A stretch of DNA of 64,000 bases from Selaginella moellendorffii. Taxonomy: Eukaryota > Streptophyta > Lycopodiopsida > Selaginellales > Selaginellaceae. This document shows, one piece after another, positions 27,761-40,752 of this stretch. The notes beneath the pieces were generated by a model, which saw only the letters and a list, made by a program, of their open reading frames with translations, was not told where the DNA came from and did no database searches. The position numbers were made by a program, and so were the translations under genes. Location: NCBI RefSeq assembly GCF_000143415.4, contig NW_003314308.1, forward strand, positions 365,794 to 429,793. The letters are read 5' to 3'. The stretch's first letter is position 1. Each line of letters begins with the position of its first letter.

Positions 27761-28517
27761 AATTTTTCCTTTTCAATTTGTTAATTTACCTTGTCTATCT
27801 AACCACCATTACTTTGGCCTTAGTTAAGTTCCCTTGCTAAGATTCTTGTTTATTATACCAACTTCTACCTAGTTTTACTTGGTTTTAACTACTCATTACA
27901 GAATGTTAACTATCCATTCACGAATTATTAAATTCTCTCTTAATCCCCCTCCCTAGGTTAAATTAGATTTAAAGGTTTGACTACACTTCCTGCAAACATA
28001 AGCAGCCAAACACACAAATCCTTTAGGTTTTTAACCTCCCTTGGTATAACAAGGTTTGATCATGGGACCCTTTAAATCCTAGTTTTGGGTGCATTTTTTG
28101 CTTCAAGACTATAAGGGGAAACATTACGGTTTAATGGCTCAGTATAGGTACTTTTACTCCCCCATTTGCATCCTAAAGGGAAGGTCCAAACCCTTAAGAA
28201 AGAGCAAGGACTAATGAGCTGTATGATACTCAAATGAGGCATTATTTCATTTGAGCTAAGAACATTGTAATCAGTTTTTCTTTCGGGAATGGGAATTGCT
28301 CTTGAGGACTTCCTTGGGTGGTTTCTTTGGCATTAGCCGAGTCTGTACTCACTCCCACCAAAAGCCATTAGCCCCTAGTCCCAACTTCGGTTTAGAAGTA
28401 GTTTAATCAATTTCGAAGTAATATTAAAAAGTTCCTTCAAGACTGGTTCCTACACTTCATTATCCTTACTATACTTTTTGGAACCTTTTATAACAACCCC
28501 TTACAATACTCCTTATG

Positions 28518-28539
28518 CCCCCGCCCCCCCCCCCCCCCC
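28518..28539. repeat. Poly-C tract
   Basis: A run of about 20 C broken by one G, followed by a second C7 run, inside otherwise AT-rich DNA. Its length is likely unstable and may be uncertain in the assembly. Confidence 0.85.
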
Positions 28540-28597
28540 TATACCCCCCCTTGGGAGATGATTGTTTTGTGCTTTCACCCCACGATCTATATTAGTA

Positions 28598-28741
28598 CTC
28601 AGACTTGATTTCAGATTTGGTTTTGAACTCGACCTCAGATTTAATTTTGAACCCAATCTTGGATCTCAGACTCAGTCTTGAACTTGGTCTCGAACTTAAT
28701 CTTGAACTCGGTCTCGAACTTAGTCTTAGGCTCAATCTCAT
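28598..28741. repeat. 12-bp minisatellite
   Basis: About twelve imperfect 12-bp units of the type YTYRRAYTYRRT. Read in the + frame, early units give a tetrapeptide-like series (LRLD, FRFG, FELD, LRFN, FEPN). Stops appear after about 24 codons. Confidence 0.7.
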
Positions 28742-29914
28742 CTGATGAACTTTTTATCGTTTCAATCATAATTTTAGGGATCCTTTAACATACGACATTA
28801 GTTCCTTACATTTTTTTAATATTAATCCATATAACTTAAAAGATGACTTAGGGTTTTGGTGGTAGAGCTTGTGGCATAAAGGACTTTGGGGTGCTAGGTG
28901 CTAACTTCACTTAATAAGCCACTTTATTGATTGTTCCAAGGTTTTATAAGATAACTTATCACTTCTCTCATCTCTTAAGAATATGATGGTTACAATTTTG
29001 AGCCACTTGCAAGTTCCTCTTTCATATTTCATCCAATTTTATGATAAATTCTTTGTCATTTCATCCATATAAAATTTACATAAACTATATTCAAAAGCTA
29101 TTTTTCAATGACAGCCATACATTGCAAAGTAAAGTGTCATTTTGATGCCACTATGCTATTATTATAAACAAACTTTAACTTATCCTATTATCCTTCTTGC
29201 CTATAAACAATGCATCTTAGCATGTCTTCAATCACCTAGTGGACTCATACAATTTATCTATTTGTGTGAGTTGTGTTTTGATGAGGAATGAATCTTGAGC
29301 TTTGCATGTTGATTGGCTTGTTGATTTATTATTACACTAAGAATTTTAAAAAGCATTAAGACTATTATGCATTATCCTCCTTTATAATCTTTGTTGTTGA
29401 CGAAGAGTATTACTGATTAGCTCTCTGATCTCAACAACTTGCTCAATTAGATATTTCAACTGAGAATATTAACCCATAATAGTAATTCTACCTTTTAATT
29501 TCTATCTACACTTCCAAGACTGAAAATTAAAAAGACAAGAGTGTAAAATATTTTCCATTGGCATCCATTGCATAATGTGCCTCTAGCTGGCCTAAAACCA
29601 TGTATTATTACCATGACAATAAAATTTAATTATAAAGACAATAATACAAGAATAAAGCATGACTCAAATATAACAAAATAGTGGAAAACACTTAAGAGCT
29701 GCTATAAAAGATCTCTTTTGCAAAGATTGTTGCTACTTTAGTAAGATAAAAGTGGGGCAGCCTAAAAAGCTATCCCAGAAGATGATCCTGTAAATATTAA
29801 TTGAAAAGTTGAGAAGCTCTCACAAGTGGGAGTGATAACTTCATAATAGATTTATTTTATAAAAGCACAAAACAAATAATATTCTTAAAGCCCAAAAAAA
29901 AACTGCGGGGTCCA

Positions 29915-30960
29915 AGGATCTACCGGAATGACCAAGTGCTTGTCCCAGTGGAAATCGATTCTGTGCATTCCTCTCCTTTATGAGGCTTGCCTTCTCGCCA
30001 GTGTAAAACGCAACCAAATGAGAACCAAGACGATCTACTTCCAGGGGCAAAACGTTCTCGAGACTATAAGTCTGGCGTTTACATCCTTCTGAGCTTGTCT
30101 TACTACGTTTCAGCTGCCGGAGACACCGACTTTTATGGTCTCGCGGGAGCGTCCCCCTCGCCCTGTCCCCGACCGCGGCCGGGTGTAAGTCTATCAAGTG
30201 TTGCAATCACTACTGCTATTCGAAAATGGTTCCCTGTCCAAGCGGTGGCGATTACATTACCATGTCTAGTCCATAAGAAAAAAAAACTTACTTTGTGTGG
30301 CCGACCACTTCCAGCAAGTTGAAAGAAGAAGTCCCGGAGTTCATCGTCGTCGTGAAAAGCGAGAGCTTACAAGGCATCAGGCCGGATGGCTGCTGAGGAG
30401 ACCGACAGTGGCCGCGGAGGCAGCGCCTAGCTATCTTCCGACTTTGAGTGGCCGGAATTGAGCTGGAACTCGGCTATACTGGATGGAAGAAGGTTGGTAT
30501 TGTAGAAACTTCCCGGAGCGCTGCTGTGGATTCAACAGGGACCTGTCAGCCTCGAGCGTGAAGACGTTCCTCAGCACCGTGTGGTCTCCTTCCATATGAA
30601 GTCGCAGTTATTCCTCGTCTGGAATGTGGTCCGGAAAGTCACAGCTGATATCAGAGCAAGACAACGATCGTTAGAACCATCTACAAGTGGAAGGAGAAAA
30701 GGCAAAGCCCGAGAAAGCTATGCAAATAAACCGTGAACTTGGAGCAGTACTAGCAGCAGCGACGCTATGATCTTCTTTATCTTGGTTGGGGGCAAAATCA
30801 CGCAGCAAAGCTCTGGCCTATGAATCACGGCCCTGGAGAAATCACACAAGATATCCCGGGAAGTGGAAGTAATTGGATGGAAATGTGGTTTTCCAGGATC
30901 TCCTTCGTCGGCATCCAGAAGTCCTGATAGCTTTCACGAGGAACAACAGAATTAGCATAT
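29915..30960. pseudogene. DUF1218 and thaumatin-like relics, block B
   Basis: 29925-30116 follows the DUF1218 gene (18750-19085) with deletions. 30117-30447 is an inverted copy of 19100-19465, which is the DUF1218 3' end plus the thaumatin-like 3' half. 30448-30960 returns to the original direction, following 19466-19990. Both genes are destroyed by the inversion and deletions. Confidence 0.9.
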
Positions 30961-31016
30961 TCCATATTCTATTTCCCGCATAAACCTTCGCATAAACCCT
31001 AGAGAGAATTTTGGGG

Positions 31017-32865
31017 ATGGAGGAAAGCGCGCCATACAGCGTCCGACTGGAGGCGGACAAGGCGCTGCACTTGGTGAAGCAGGGATCGTCGCTGCTGCTA
31101 CTGGATTTGCCGCCATCGCTCTCCTTCGGGATCGATTTGCAGGTGAGAATCGCGAGCGCGCGAGGTCTAGGGTTTATGGGAATGCCTCTCTTTGTTGCAG
31201 ATGTTTGTGGTCGGGACGATGTTCCGCGGCGTGAAAATGGTGCCTCCGGGGCCGCATTTCATCTACTACTCCGTGATGAGCAGGTGTGCAAGAGATTTTT
31301 GGAAGAAAAAATTTGTTTGGTTGATACGACTGAGAACAGGAGTGGAGATGCCGCTCCAGTGACTGGTTTCTTCATTACGGGAACGCAATCGAAGGTTTTT
31401 TCTTCTTCTTGGTTTTCATTCTTACTTCTTACAGGTTATAGTAATGCGATGGGATTCCCAACAGGAAATCTTTGTGAAGCTTACAGATCCGGCAGAGGTA
31501 TCTTGTTATAAAGGATAATGAAGTTCATTTTTCTGGTATTCAAAGTTTTCTGATGATGATGCAGGAGGAGAGATATGCTTATGCAGTTCGAAACCTCGAG
31601 TTTGATAAGAATCTAGCTCCTTACGATCTTCACCACTTTCGACGCTGGGAAGAACTTAGCAACTACGTCACTCCGGCCGTGATTAAACGGCATGGTAAGT
31701 CTAATGCCTTTTGGTTTTTAATCACTCGCGCTTTTGTTGATATTAGAGCCTCGCGACGGAGTCATATCTGTCGTAGCAGAAGCAGAACTTGTCGAGCAAC
31801 ATCCTCAGACCGCAGCAGAGAGGATGATGGTCGAGCAAATCATCAAAGGAAAAGAGACTTACGGCTTTAGAAACAAAGAAGGCGGTGAAGGGTCCACTCA
31901 AGACAGGAGTCGCTGTCGCTACACTCGTTTACCTAGACTTCTAAAGCGTTCTGGTGCAGAGGCCAAAGATTTGACTTCGTTAAACCTGGACAAGGTGAGC
32001 GTGCGTGATGTCTTTGCCGTATGTTTACTGTGCTTTGTACAGTCCATAGCTCTTGAGAAGGCTCTGAAAGAATCTTACGATGGAAGCGAGGAGCTTCTAC
32101 TAGGAGAGCTTCAGTTCGCTTATATAGCCTTTTTGGTAAATCTTCTCCTCCACCAATCTGTTATAACACTCGGTCTTTGCCAGATGGGACAATCTCTTGA
32201 AGGATTTAGTCAGTGGAAATCCATCGTGAGTCTTATGTTCGGCTGTCAGGAGGCAGTAAGTTTTTAGAGTATTCAGAAGATTTTTTTAGATTATCACTTC
32301 GTAGACTTACCGGACGTTGATTTTGCAGCCACTAAGGACTCGGACACGGCTTTTTGTCAAGGTAAATGCACTCTAGCACCTCTGACTAAGTCACGGCTAT
32401 GCCGGTCTAGTTTCTGGAAGTGCTGTATCATCAAATGAGGCAGGGACTCAAGAACAACAAGTCAGACGTTGCTCTCGACGATTCCTCGTGGTTCTCAGCC
32501 GACAATTTCTTCCGGTTGCTCTCGAAGGTAACTACGTCTTTACATGTGTCACGTTTTCTCACCTATATCTCGTAGGACTTTTTACTCATGCTGAAGACCA
32601 CTCAGCCTGTTGACGGAGAGCTCCTCATGCAGGTACGCTCGTACCATTTCGTGATTGTTTGTCGTTGAAGATTTAGATCCACTTGTAGGCAAGGAGGCTC
32701 AAACACTTGCTCGAGAGCCGTCTGGGGTGGGACCTTGACAACGAAATTAGCGATGCAAATGTAGATGATGACGAGGTATGTGTAATGTTTTGCTTTGTTT
32801 ATCACAATCCTTATACTTCTCTGTGAATGCCACAGTACGCTCCCGTAGTCGTAATGGACGTCTAG
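31017..32865 (+). CDS. AAR2: AAR2, U5 snRNP assembly factor, 13 exons
   Basis: Exons: 31017-31142, 31201-31283, 31340-31394, 31435-31497, 31565-31694, 31747-31994, 32043-32135, 32184-32255, 32329-32361, 32411-32527, 32576-32632, 32689-32775, 32836-32865; 397 residues. Landmarks are LLLLDLPPSLSFGID, then MFRGVKMVPPGPHFIYYSV, then RWDSQQEIFVKL, then LQFAYIAFL and GFSQWKSIVSLMF. AAR2 binds Prp8 and Brr2 during U5 snRNP maturation, moving from cytosol to nucleus. All borders are GT-AG. The last exon codes only nine residues. It is convergent with the RING-CH gene (177 bp apart). A wrecked copy is at 20.1-22.1 kb. Confidence 0.93.
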
Positions 32866-33041
32866 AAAAAGCTTCTATTGCTTTCGAGTGCTTGTTAATT
32901 GAATGCGTTGGCAAAACCATTTCAAGCGTACTTGTGGGAAGGTTTGCAATTGGGAATTTACAATTTGTTTGCTTTGCGTTGATGACAACCAGTTTCGTCT
33001 CTTTTATTTGTTTCTTCTTCACGTATTCGCCAAAAAACTCT

Positions 33042-34454
33042 TCATCCCCGCGCAGACGCAAGCAAGTTGAGAAATGGAATGCGCTGGGACTGAGATGGCG
33101 ACGGATCGAGAATTTGGAGGCTTCTCGCAGCCGAGGTAGTGCTCCATTCCTGAGAGTCATGACACACCACTTAAGAACTTAACTGCGAACGTAGATTTCC
33201 ACACAAGGGTCACCAACCTGTCGCTGCCGCCGTCGCTGCAAGATGTTCATCGCTCGAGCCATAATGTAACAAGGCAGAAGAAATCCTGCGGCCCTGAGGA
33301 AGAAAAGCTGGACAAAACCAAAGTCTCAACAAACAAGGAAAAATCTATCCGAGTTTCAACGCTACCGTAAAGAAAGTGGAGGCGTCGTCGTCGCTCCCGG
33401 CGGCACCAAGAGCCAGCGTGTGACGAAGTAGCAGCAGTGCCATCAACTGAGACCCGAGGTAAAAGCTCTTGTCATTCGGAAAAAAAAAAAAAAAAAAAAA
33501 AAAACAACCGCAAGAACTCGAACTTACGATGAGTGCAGCAGAACGGCAACACGCAGCTCCGGAAGCATTGGCAGCCGCGTAGTCATCGATCTCCTGGATG
33601 AAGTGACGCTCGGCAGCCATTGCCATGATTCGAGGATCAAGCTGGTGGTGGCTTCTCCACTCGACGTTCCTGCCAAGAAACAAAACGATGGAAGGTACTT
33701 TAGCACCTTTCGCCTCACAGAAGATCGCTCAATCAAAAAGAAGCACTACCGAAAAGCTCTATAAACTAAACGACGAGGAATCGAGCGAGCACGACAAGGA
33801 AAAGAAGAGTACACATACCTCGAGTGGTCATCGGGGAGAGCAACAGGAGCGGCAGGAGACCGGACTGGCGCTGTGTAGCCTTTAAAAGGCTGCAAAACAG
33901 AGGCGAGGCATCAGACAACCGAAGGGAAAGAAAAAAAAGAAAGAAAACAAAACAAAAGGAATGGTCGAAATCAGCGAACACGAGGAAGGTAAGCAAATCG
34001 TAAGTTCAGTGCGGATGATGTAACCTGCTGACAAATCTCGCAGATGGTGTCCCCTTTTTCGTTGCACCAGCGCTGCACGCACTTTCGATGAGCATACTGC
34101 CAAAACACAAGGAAAGAGAAAAAAAAAAACGGGGAAGAGCCAGCAACTTGCTTAGAACTCTCAGCCGGCACGAAGAACAAAGTTCCTTACCTTCAAGCTG
34201 CCGCAACAAGAGCACGGGATTTCGAGATTCCCAGCCTCGTCCTCCTCTTGGCAGATTCGACATTCGTCCTGCTGGGATTTTAGCGATGGTGGCGATGGTG
34301 GCTTTGCGGAGTGATCCTGGTGATGGTGATGCTGCTGAAGATGAAAAAACTGGTTTTGCATCAGCAGCGGCGAGCTGGTTCCATTCTTCTGGAAATGGGA
34401 GTCGCCCAAGCAAGCGCCGAGCCTCTCGATGTCTAGAGCGACATGATCTTCCAT
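33042..34454 (-). CDS. RING-CH (RINGv) E3 ubiquitin ligase, 7 exons
   Basis: Exons: 34191-34454, 34025-34096, 33819-33889, 33528-33669, 33366-33446, 33218-33307, 33042-33149; 275 residues. After a Ser/His/Gln-rich N-terminus comes the C4HC3 RING-CH: DECRICQEEDEAGNLEIPC, SCCGSLK, YAHRKCVQRWC, CEICQQ. The C-terminal half has two hydrophobic stretches (LMALLLLRHTLALG and LFFLRAAGFLLPCYIMARAM), the pattern of plant MARCH-like ligases that act at membranes. Intron 4 holds a poly-A run of about 25. The protein probably ubiquitinates membrane or vesicle proteins; the target is unknown. Confidence 0.88.
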
Positions 34455-34696
34455 ATAAGCCGTGTGTGGAGAGCGAAGAACACAAAAAGGAAGAGAGAAA
34501 AAAAAAATGGAGGAAGAAGTCTACAAGAACTCCTGTTTTCCAAAACCCCTATTCTTCGTTTCTGTGTCAATCAATCAATCAAATCACTCAAAAGGGGTCA
34601 CATTTTCTAGCCCAGAACTGCGAGTGAATGAGTAAAGCATGCACGAGATCATCCTCAAAGGGGAGAGGAAAAAGAAAGGGGATTCATTCCAAAGCT

Positions 34697-34897
34697 GCTG
34701 CTGCTGCTGCTGCTGCTGCCAACGGACAAAGAGAAGAAAAAAAAGAGCGAGAGAGGAAAAAAAAAACCCAAAGCAGCAGCAGCACAAGAAGCATCCCTTC
34801 TTCTCAGGGGATCATCGTCTTCTTCTTCGTCCTCCTCCTCTTTCGGTCATGGCAGCCTTTTTAGGTCACGAAGAAGAAGAAGAAGAAGAAGAAGAAT
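34697..34897. repeat. Microsatellites (CTG)n and (GAA)n between RING-CH and RPS5
   Basis: About eight CTG units at 34697-34721 and about nine GAA/GAAGA units at 34868-34897 lie in the 588-bp head-to-head promoter region of the RING-CH and RPS5 genes. The block A counterpart has much shorter runs. Confidence 0.8.
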
Positions 34898-35042
34898 AGA
34901 AGAAAAACACCTTTAAACGTTAAGTCAAGAGCCTGACGGCCGGGGGACGGAAATGAAAATCCAAATTATAGCAAAAGAAAGTTTAAAACAGAAACCCTAA
35001 TTCTTCCTCTAAATTAGGGCTAGGGTTTGTTCTAGGTTTTCC

Positions 35043-35879
<837 letters not shown>

Positions 35880-37015
35880 GAAACACATTCTAATGTAATG
35901 AACCTTTTTGGCATATCATTCGAAATCAAAGATTCTACTACACATTTGATCCAAGCTTTCGAAAAGTATCAAGTTCTTGTTTCAGAGTTCTTTTTTGTTG
36001 ATGTTTAGACTATTCAATGAAAGAAAAGAATCCAAAATCTACGATTGCAAAACTAGAAAGTAGTGCATTTTGTTCCATGGCATTCGAATTCGAGGCTTCA
36101 GACCGTCCTAACCATGTTCCACAGGAAAAAAAGATTTTTCGGAACAATGAATCGATCAGATTTGGTTTCTTGGCATCACTAGCCTCGCAAAGCAATCGCC
36201 CAAAACAGTGGATGGCCTCAGAACGATGTTAACAGCACTAGAAATCAGACATATGCTTGTCAATGTGTTCGATCATCACAGGCCTTTCCAGAGAGAAAGA
36301 AACGAGGAAGAACAAATCAGAGTCAGACTTTCAAAGCGAATCCTCAATCCAAATTCAGACAGGGATAACTGTGTCATTGAGAATCATCATCCTCGCTCCG
36401 CTAGCTAAGAAAAATCAACCTCGCCGCAGAGAGACTCACAACTTTAGGGTTCTTCGGCAGCCCTAAACGTTGCTTTACATGGAAATGGACGGCTACGATC
36501 GCATGAGCTAAATTTAAATCTCAGCGCCCGGTCCGCAAAATTTTGAATTTTAAAAAGCAGAAAACATTGCGACGTTTAGCCGGATTGGAATGCGAGCCCG
36601 CGTCCGGGTTTGAAATTTTTCAAAGGCTCCAAGGATCTGCCGCCACGTGGAGAATTACCGCCGGTGGTGTAAAAGAGGCCTTTGGTGGGAATCACCTGTT
36701 TGTAATTGGACGGTGGCGATCTGCGGACAGGGCGATTCCCGCCGTCGATCCTAGGGCTTGGCCAGATTAGGGCTCCCAAATTTCAAATCGATTTAAAAGA
36801 GGAGGAGGAGTACTGTAAGATCGGTAGGGTTTGCGGTCGCAGCGGGAGAAGCTGCTGCGCTCTAGTCGTCTAAGGCGCCGTGGATCCGCTGGGGAAGCGC
36901 AGCGCTGCCAATATGCGATTCGATTGGCGCTGATGAAGCAGTGGATTCTTCCCGTGGCGAGGTGAGCTGCTGGTTTTGCTGTGGAATTTGGCGACCAAAT
37001 TCGTGGGATTTCTAG
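35880..37015. other. 3' flank of RPS5 and 5' region of ALY; no separate gene seen
   Basis: 35985-36290 has a C-to-T decayed counterpart at 27450-27790, so this flank was in the duplicated block. 36530-37015 is expected to hold the first ALY exon(s), but I could not find a SANT/Myb-coding frame in it. The short frame MKQWILPVAR at about 36930-36960, ending at a GT donor, does not join in phase. Confidence 0.5.
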
Positions 37016-40000
37016 GAACACCTATCTCTCCCTGAGTCTCCGGCTGGGTTAATTGGCTTGATTGATGAAGGTGAGTTCCCATTCGAAGGGCGCATTAAAT
37101 TTTCTTTTGACATGGCTTGTGCTTTTGGTAGACCCGTCGAAACAAATCTGTCTCGGCCCGGCAGGCGAGCACTGCGAATGGCGGGAAGGCAGCTTTGGGC
37201 GGCCCCTCTCCTGCAAAGAAACCAAGGAGTATGTTCATGTTTTTGTTTCCCCATAGAGATGTTTAAATTGTTTTTGCAGCCAATCGCCCACGAGTGGCAG
37301 GAAACAAGATTCCACATTTTTTGCTGGAAGAGGCAAAAACAAAGAATGGCAAGAGCGTCGACGATGATAATTCCGATGACTACGACTTCAACAATGTCGT
37401 GAAGGCAGTGGCCTTGACCCTGGCAGAGGCTTCTCAAAATGGATCGGAGTCTGAGTCACCAACACCACCCAAGGCAAAAGAGAACGGAAAGGTGATTTTT
37501 TGAAATTGTTGCAAGTGTTTGGAGCTTTATGCTGACTAGTGCCCTCTTTCCTTGATCAGGCAACCAGGGCACGTCCTTCGGAACCGGACACTACTAGCAC
37601 AGGTGATAAAAACAATGGAAGACGGCCGCCCTCTAAAAGAATAAGAAATCGACGAGAGAGTCGAGAGAATCTGGAAGAAGAACGTGAGGGCTCGGACATG
37701 GGAGTTGTTGAAGACTCGAAACCTCAAAAGACAAGGTTTTTACCGCAACGTTCAAAGAAACGAAGCAGACAGCTATTCTCTTCGGGAGGTACTGTCTTCT
37801 GACTTCTGCTGAACACTTTCTGATACTTCTCGTGTGCAGATGAAATTAGTGGTCTCGATGCACTCGCAACGTTGGCGGACTTGTCTCTAAGCGGATTACT
37901 TCCTTCTCCAACAAATGAAGCAGGTATTGTGTTGAAAATCCTTTTCCGGATATGATTGAAATCTGTTTCGTTGTTAAGGAGGGGATGGAACAGCTCCTGA
38001 GCAGCAGAAGCTACAAGATCTTGTTACACAAGTTTTGAGATCAGAGAGAGGATCCGTGAAGAAAGAGCAACGCGAGGAAGGCAGAGCGAAAGAGCAGAGC
38101 AACAAGAAGCAGCCATCGGCTTCGCCAGATGCGAAAAGGAAGAAGAAGCGCACTGAGAAGGTAAAGCGGTTTTTCTGCACTTTCATTCTCAAGTCTTGTT
38201 GTCTATGCAGAGCGAGGCTGGCACAAGCACGAAACCCGACGAGAAGGTATGTTTCTTTACTATAGCTTGCGGTTATTCACGCATGATATGCAGGCCCTTC
38301 CGTTTGTATACAAGCCACATGGGAGAACCAAGCGCATATCTACATCTAAATTGCACAGGCACTCGCGGCACGACGGCTTTGATGAATCCGCGCAAGATGG
38401 TGACTTTGAGCCCAGAAGTAAAAGAAAACATACTAGTGAGAAGGAGACACGTACATATTGTCCACACACAACTGCTGAGTTTGGACCTTCTAGTGCAAAG
38501 GTATTATTTGTGCTATGTTTCTAGTTTAAATGCTCACAATGTTCTGCAGGCCCGATTACTACACTGTCTGTCAATCCCAAGGGTTAGGCAATGGTGTGTC
38601 TACGAGTGGTTTTACAGCGCCATTGATCTTCCGTGGTTTGCGCGTAACGAATTTGTTGAGTATCTTAATCATGCCGGCTTAGGACATGTGTCCAAGCTTA
38701 CGCGAACAGAATGGACTGTTATAAGAAGGTAAATGATTGCTACGTCGATCACGAAGCTCATGTCTTTTTGTGCAGCTCACTGGGAAAGCCGCGTCGGTTG
38801 TCACAAAAGTTTTTGCAAGTAGAAAGGGAGAAGCTAGAAGCGTACAGAGACACAGTCCGCGCGCATTACCACGATATTCGGAATGATAAATCAGGATGCT
38901 GCTTACCACCAGATTTAGCTCGACCTTTGACTGTCGGACAGCGAGTGATTGCTCGGCATCCAAAGAATGGGGAGATACACGATGGCAGAATACTTACGGT
39001 GGATCGAAACCGATGTCGCGTTCAGTTTGAGCGCACTGAACTTGGAGTCGAGTTTGTCCTGGTTAGTCTTGCAAGCATTGAATTTTTTAATCTCATTTCT
39101 TCTACGCAGGACATCAACGCTATGCCCGTCAACCCGCTCGAGAACATGTCAGACATCATGAGAAAGAGAAGGATAATCGATTTAAGCAGTTCCGGACACA
39201 GAATTGGTGCGGGAAACACTCGTAATGCATTGAACGACAGATTGGACCGACCTTATGCGACTCCATCACAATACTTCCTGAGTACTCTAAGCCACCGAGC
39301 TCAGGTACTTGTCGCAATGTCCTGAGACGCCTACTGACTACCCTTTGTTAACAGATGGACAATGTTGACTCCGTGCTACTTGCAAAAGCAGCAGCTAATG
39401 AGGCTGTCGCAGCTGTACAACAAGGGCAGCCTTCATCGTCTATTCAGGCGCAAGCACGCGAGGCAGATATATGTGCACTGGCTGAGCTCTCTCGCCAGCT
39501 GGATAAAAAAGTATGTTTTTGTTTTCTAATCTTTTTCTCACTTTATAAACGTGTTATCAATAGGAAGCGTTGTTGGTGGAGCTGCGTCGTATGAATGATG
39601 AAGCTGACAGGAGCGCTGGGGAAGCAGAATCTCTAAGAAACTCGGAAGCATTCAAGATACAGTATGCCACCGTTGTTCTTCAGCTAAAGAACGTCAATAA
39701 GCAGGTACTGTCTCTCTTTAGGAAACAATGTGTTTGCTAATCTTTTTCTCCTCTGTAGGTCTCTGCTGCTGTCGTTCAGCTGAGAGAACGCAATCGATAC
39801 CAAGAAAACTTAGTAGCTCCATGGCACTCGCCTCCTTGTGCCGCTGCGGACGGAGCCGTAGCAGGCCTCGGTGCAGGCTCGCCGGCCGAAGAGATATCCC
39901 TGACGACGAGGAAGGACGCTAGATCCATGGTTTCGGCTTTCGTTCAGGTATGCATAAGCTAAAAGACGTTCCAAGAGACGGTAGCTCATACATTCTGTCT

Positions 40001-40566
40001 TTCAGGCCGTGTGCTGCCTCAAAGAAGGTGAGGATGCCTTGTCAAGGTTGGGAAAACAACATAACTATGTGGATGGTCAACCTGCAAAAGAGGGGGGAAC
40101 GGGGACGGGGACGGGGTTGGGTTTTGGTTCTTCGCCTCCTGCTAATCACCACCAATCACAGGGCTTTGATAAGTCACAAACGCTACCGCAAGACACACAA
40201 GCGACGAGTCAAGTTCCCACAGCACCTTATCCTCCAGACATAGACGCCTACATTCCAGCAGAGTTCATCGCTTCCTGCCTGACAACCCTGTTAATGATCA
40301 AGGTATGTTGGTTTTGTTCTTCTTCTTTGTGAAGCTCTAGCGATTTGCTTGGTTGTTTACAGACGTGCACGGAGAGGCAATTGCCACCCTCGGATGTGGC
40401 AGTCATGTTTGAAAACGTGCTGGAGAACTTGCGGCCGCATAACGCGACGAACCACCAGATATACAAGGAGGTGGAGCAGTGCTTCGATGTGCTCAAGAAC
40501 CAAGTCACGGCCCAAGTCTCGATCCGGTCCAATATCTCACTCCCCGTGGATTGTCACTTGCAATGA
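37016..40566 (+). CDS. ALY: ALWAYS EARLY/LIN9 homologue (DIRP domain), 16 visible exons, 5' end unresolved
   Basis: Exons: 37016-37070, 37132-37228, 37280-37491, 37560-37788, 37840-37923, 37979-38160, 38211-38246, 38294-38500, 38550-38728, 38776-39061, 39110-39304, 39355-39510, 39564-39704, 39759-39947, 40006-40302, 40363-40566. From 37132 the 15 exons are in one frame (897 residues). The DIRP core is at 38550-38860 ([16 protein letters not shown], then [20 protein letters not shown]), then [20 protein letters not shown]. The C-terminal part is the ALY coiled region. LIN9 proteins are core DREAM subunits controlling cell-cycle genes. The exon at 37016 reads [16 protein letters not shown], as found just after the SANT domain, but it joins the next exon out of phase, and no SANT domain is visible upstream. 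Confidence 0.85.
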
Positions 40567-40752
40567 CGCGCGCCCTCCCGGAGTTAAGTTTTTCTTATTT
40601 CTCCTCTTCCTATTAACACCACAAACAGAGATGAGAAACAACCAAAATAAGAGAACGCGAAGCCAAAGCATTCTTTCCGTGGAAAGTGGTGAATTTGCCA
40701 GGTTCCATCTCCTGTACAATGAGAAACAAAGAAATCGACAGCACCAACGTGC

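Larger units (their letters stand above)
26650..29890. other. AT-rich decayed region of block A
   Basis: Strongly AT-rich, without genes. Where it can be aligned to block B, nearly all differences are C to T or G to A. It holds an RPS5 relic, a 12-bp minisatellite and a poly-C tract. The remaining parts (26.7-27.3, 27.8-28.5 and 28.75-29.9 kb) could not be assigned. Confidence 0.75.

Noticed and set aside
34600-34910. Gln/Cys- or Lys/Glu-repeat small proteins over the CTG and GAA tracts
   Set aside because: The frames exist only because of microsatellites in a promoter region.
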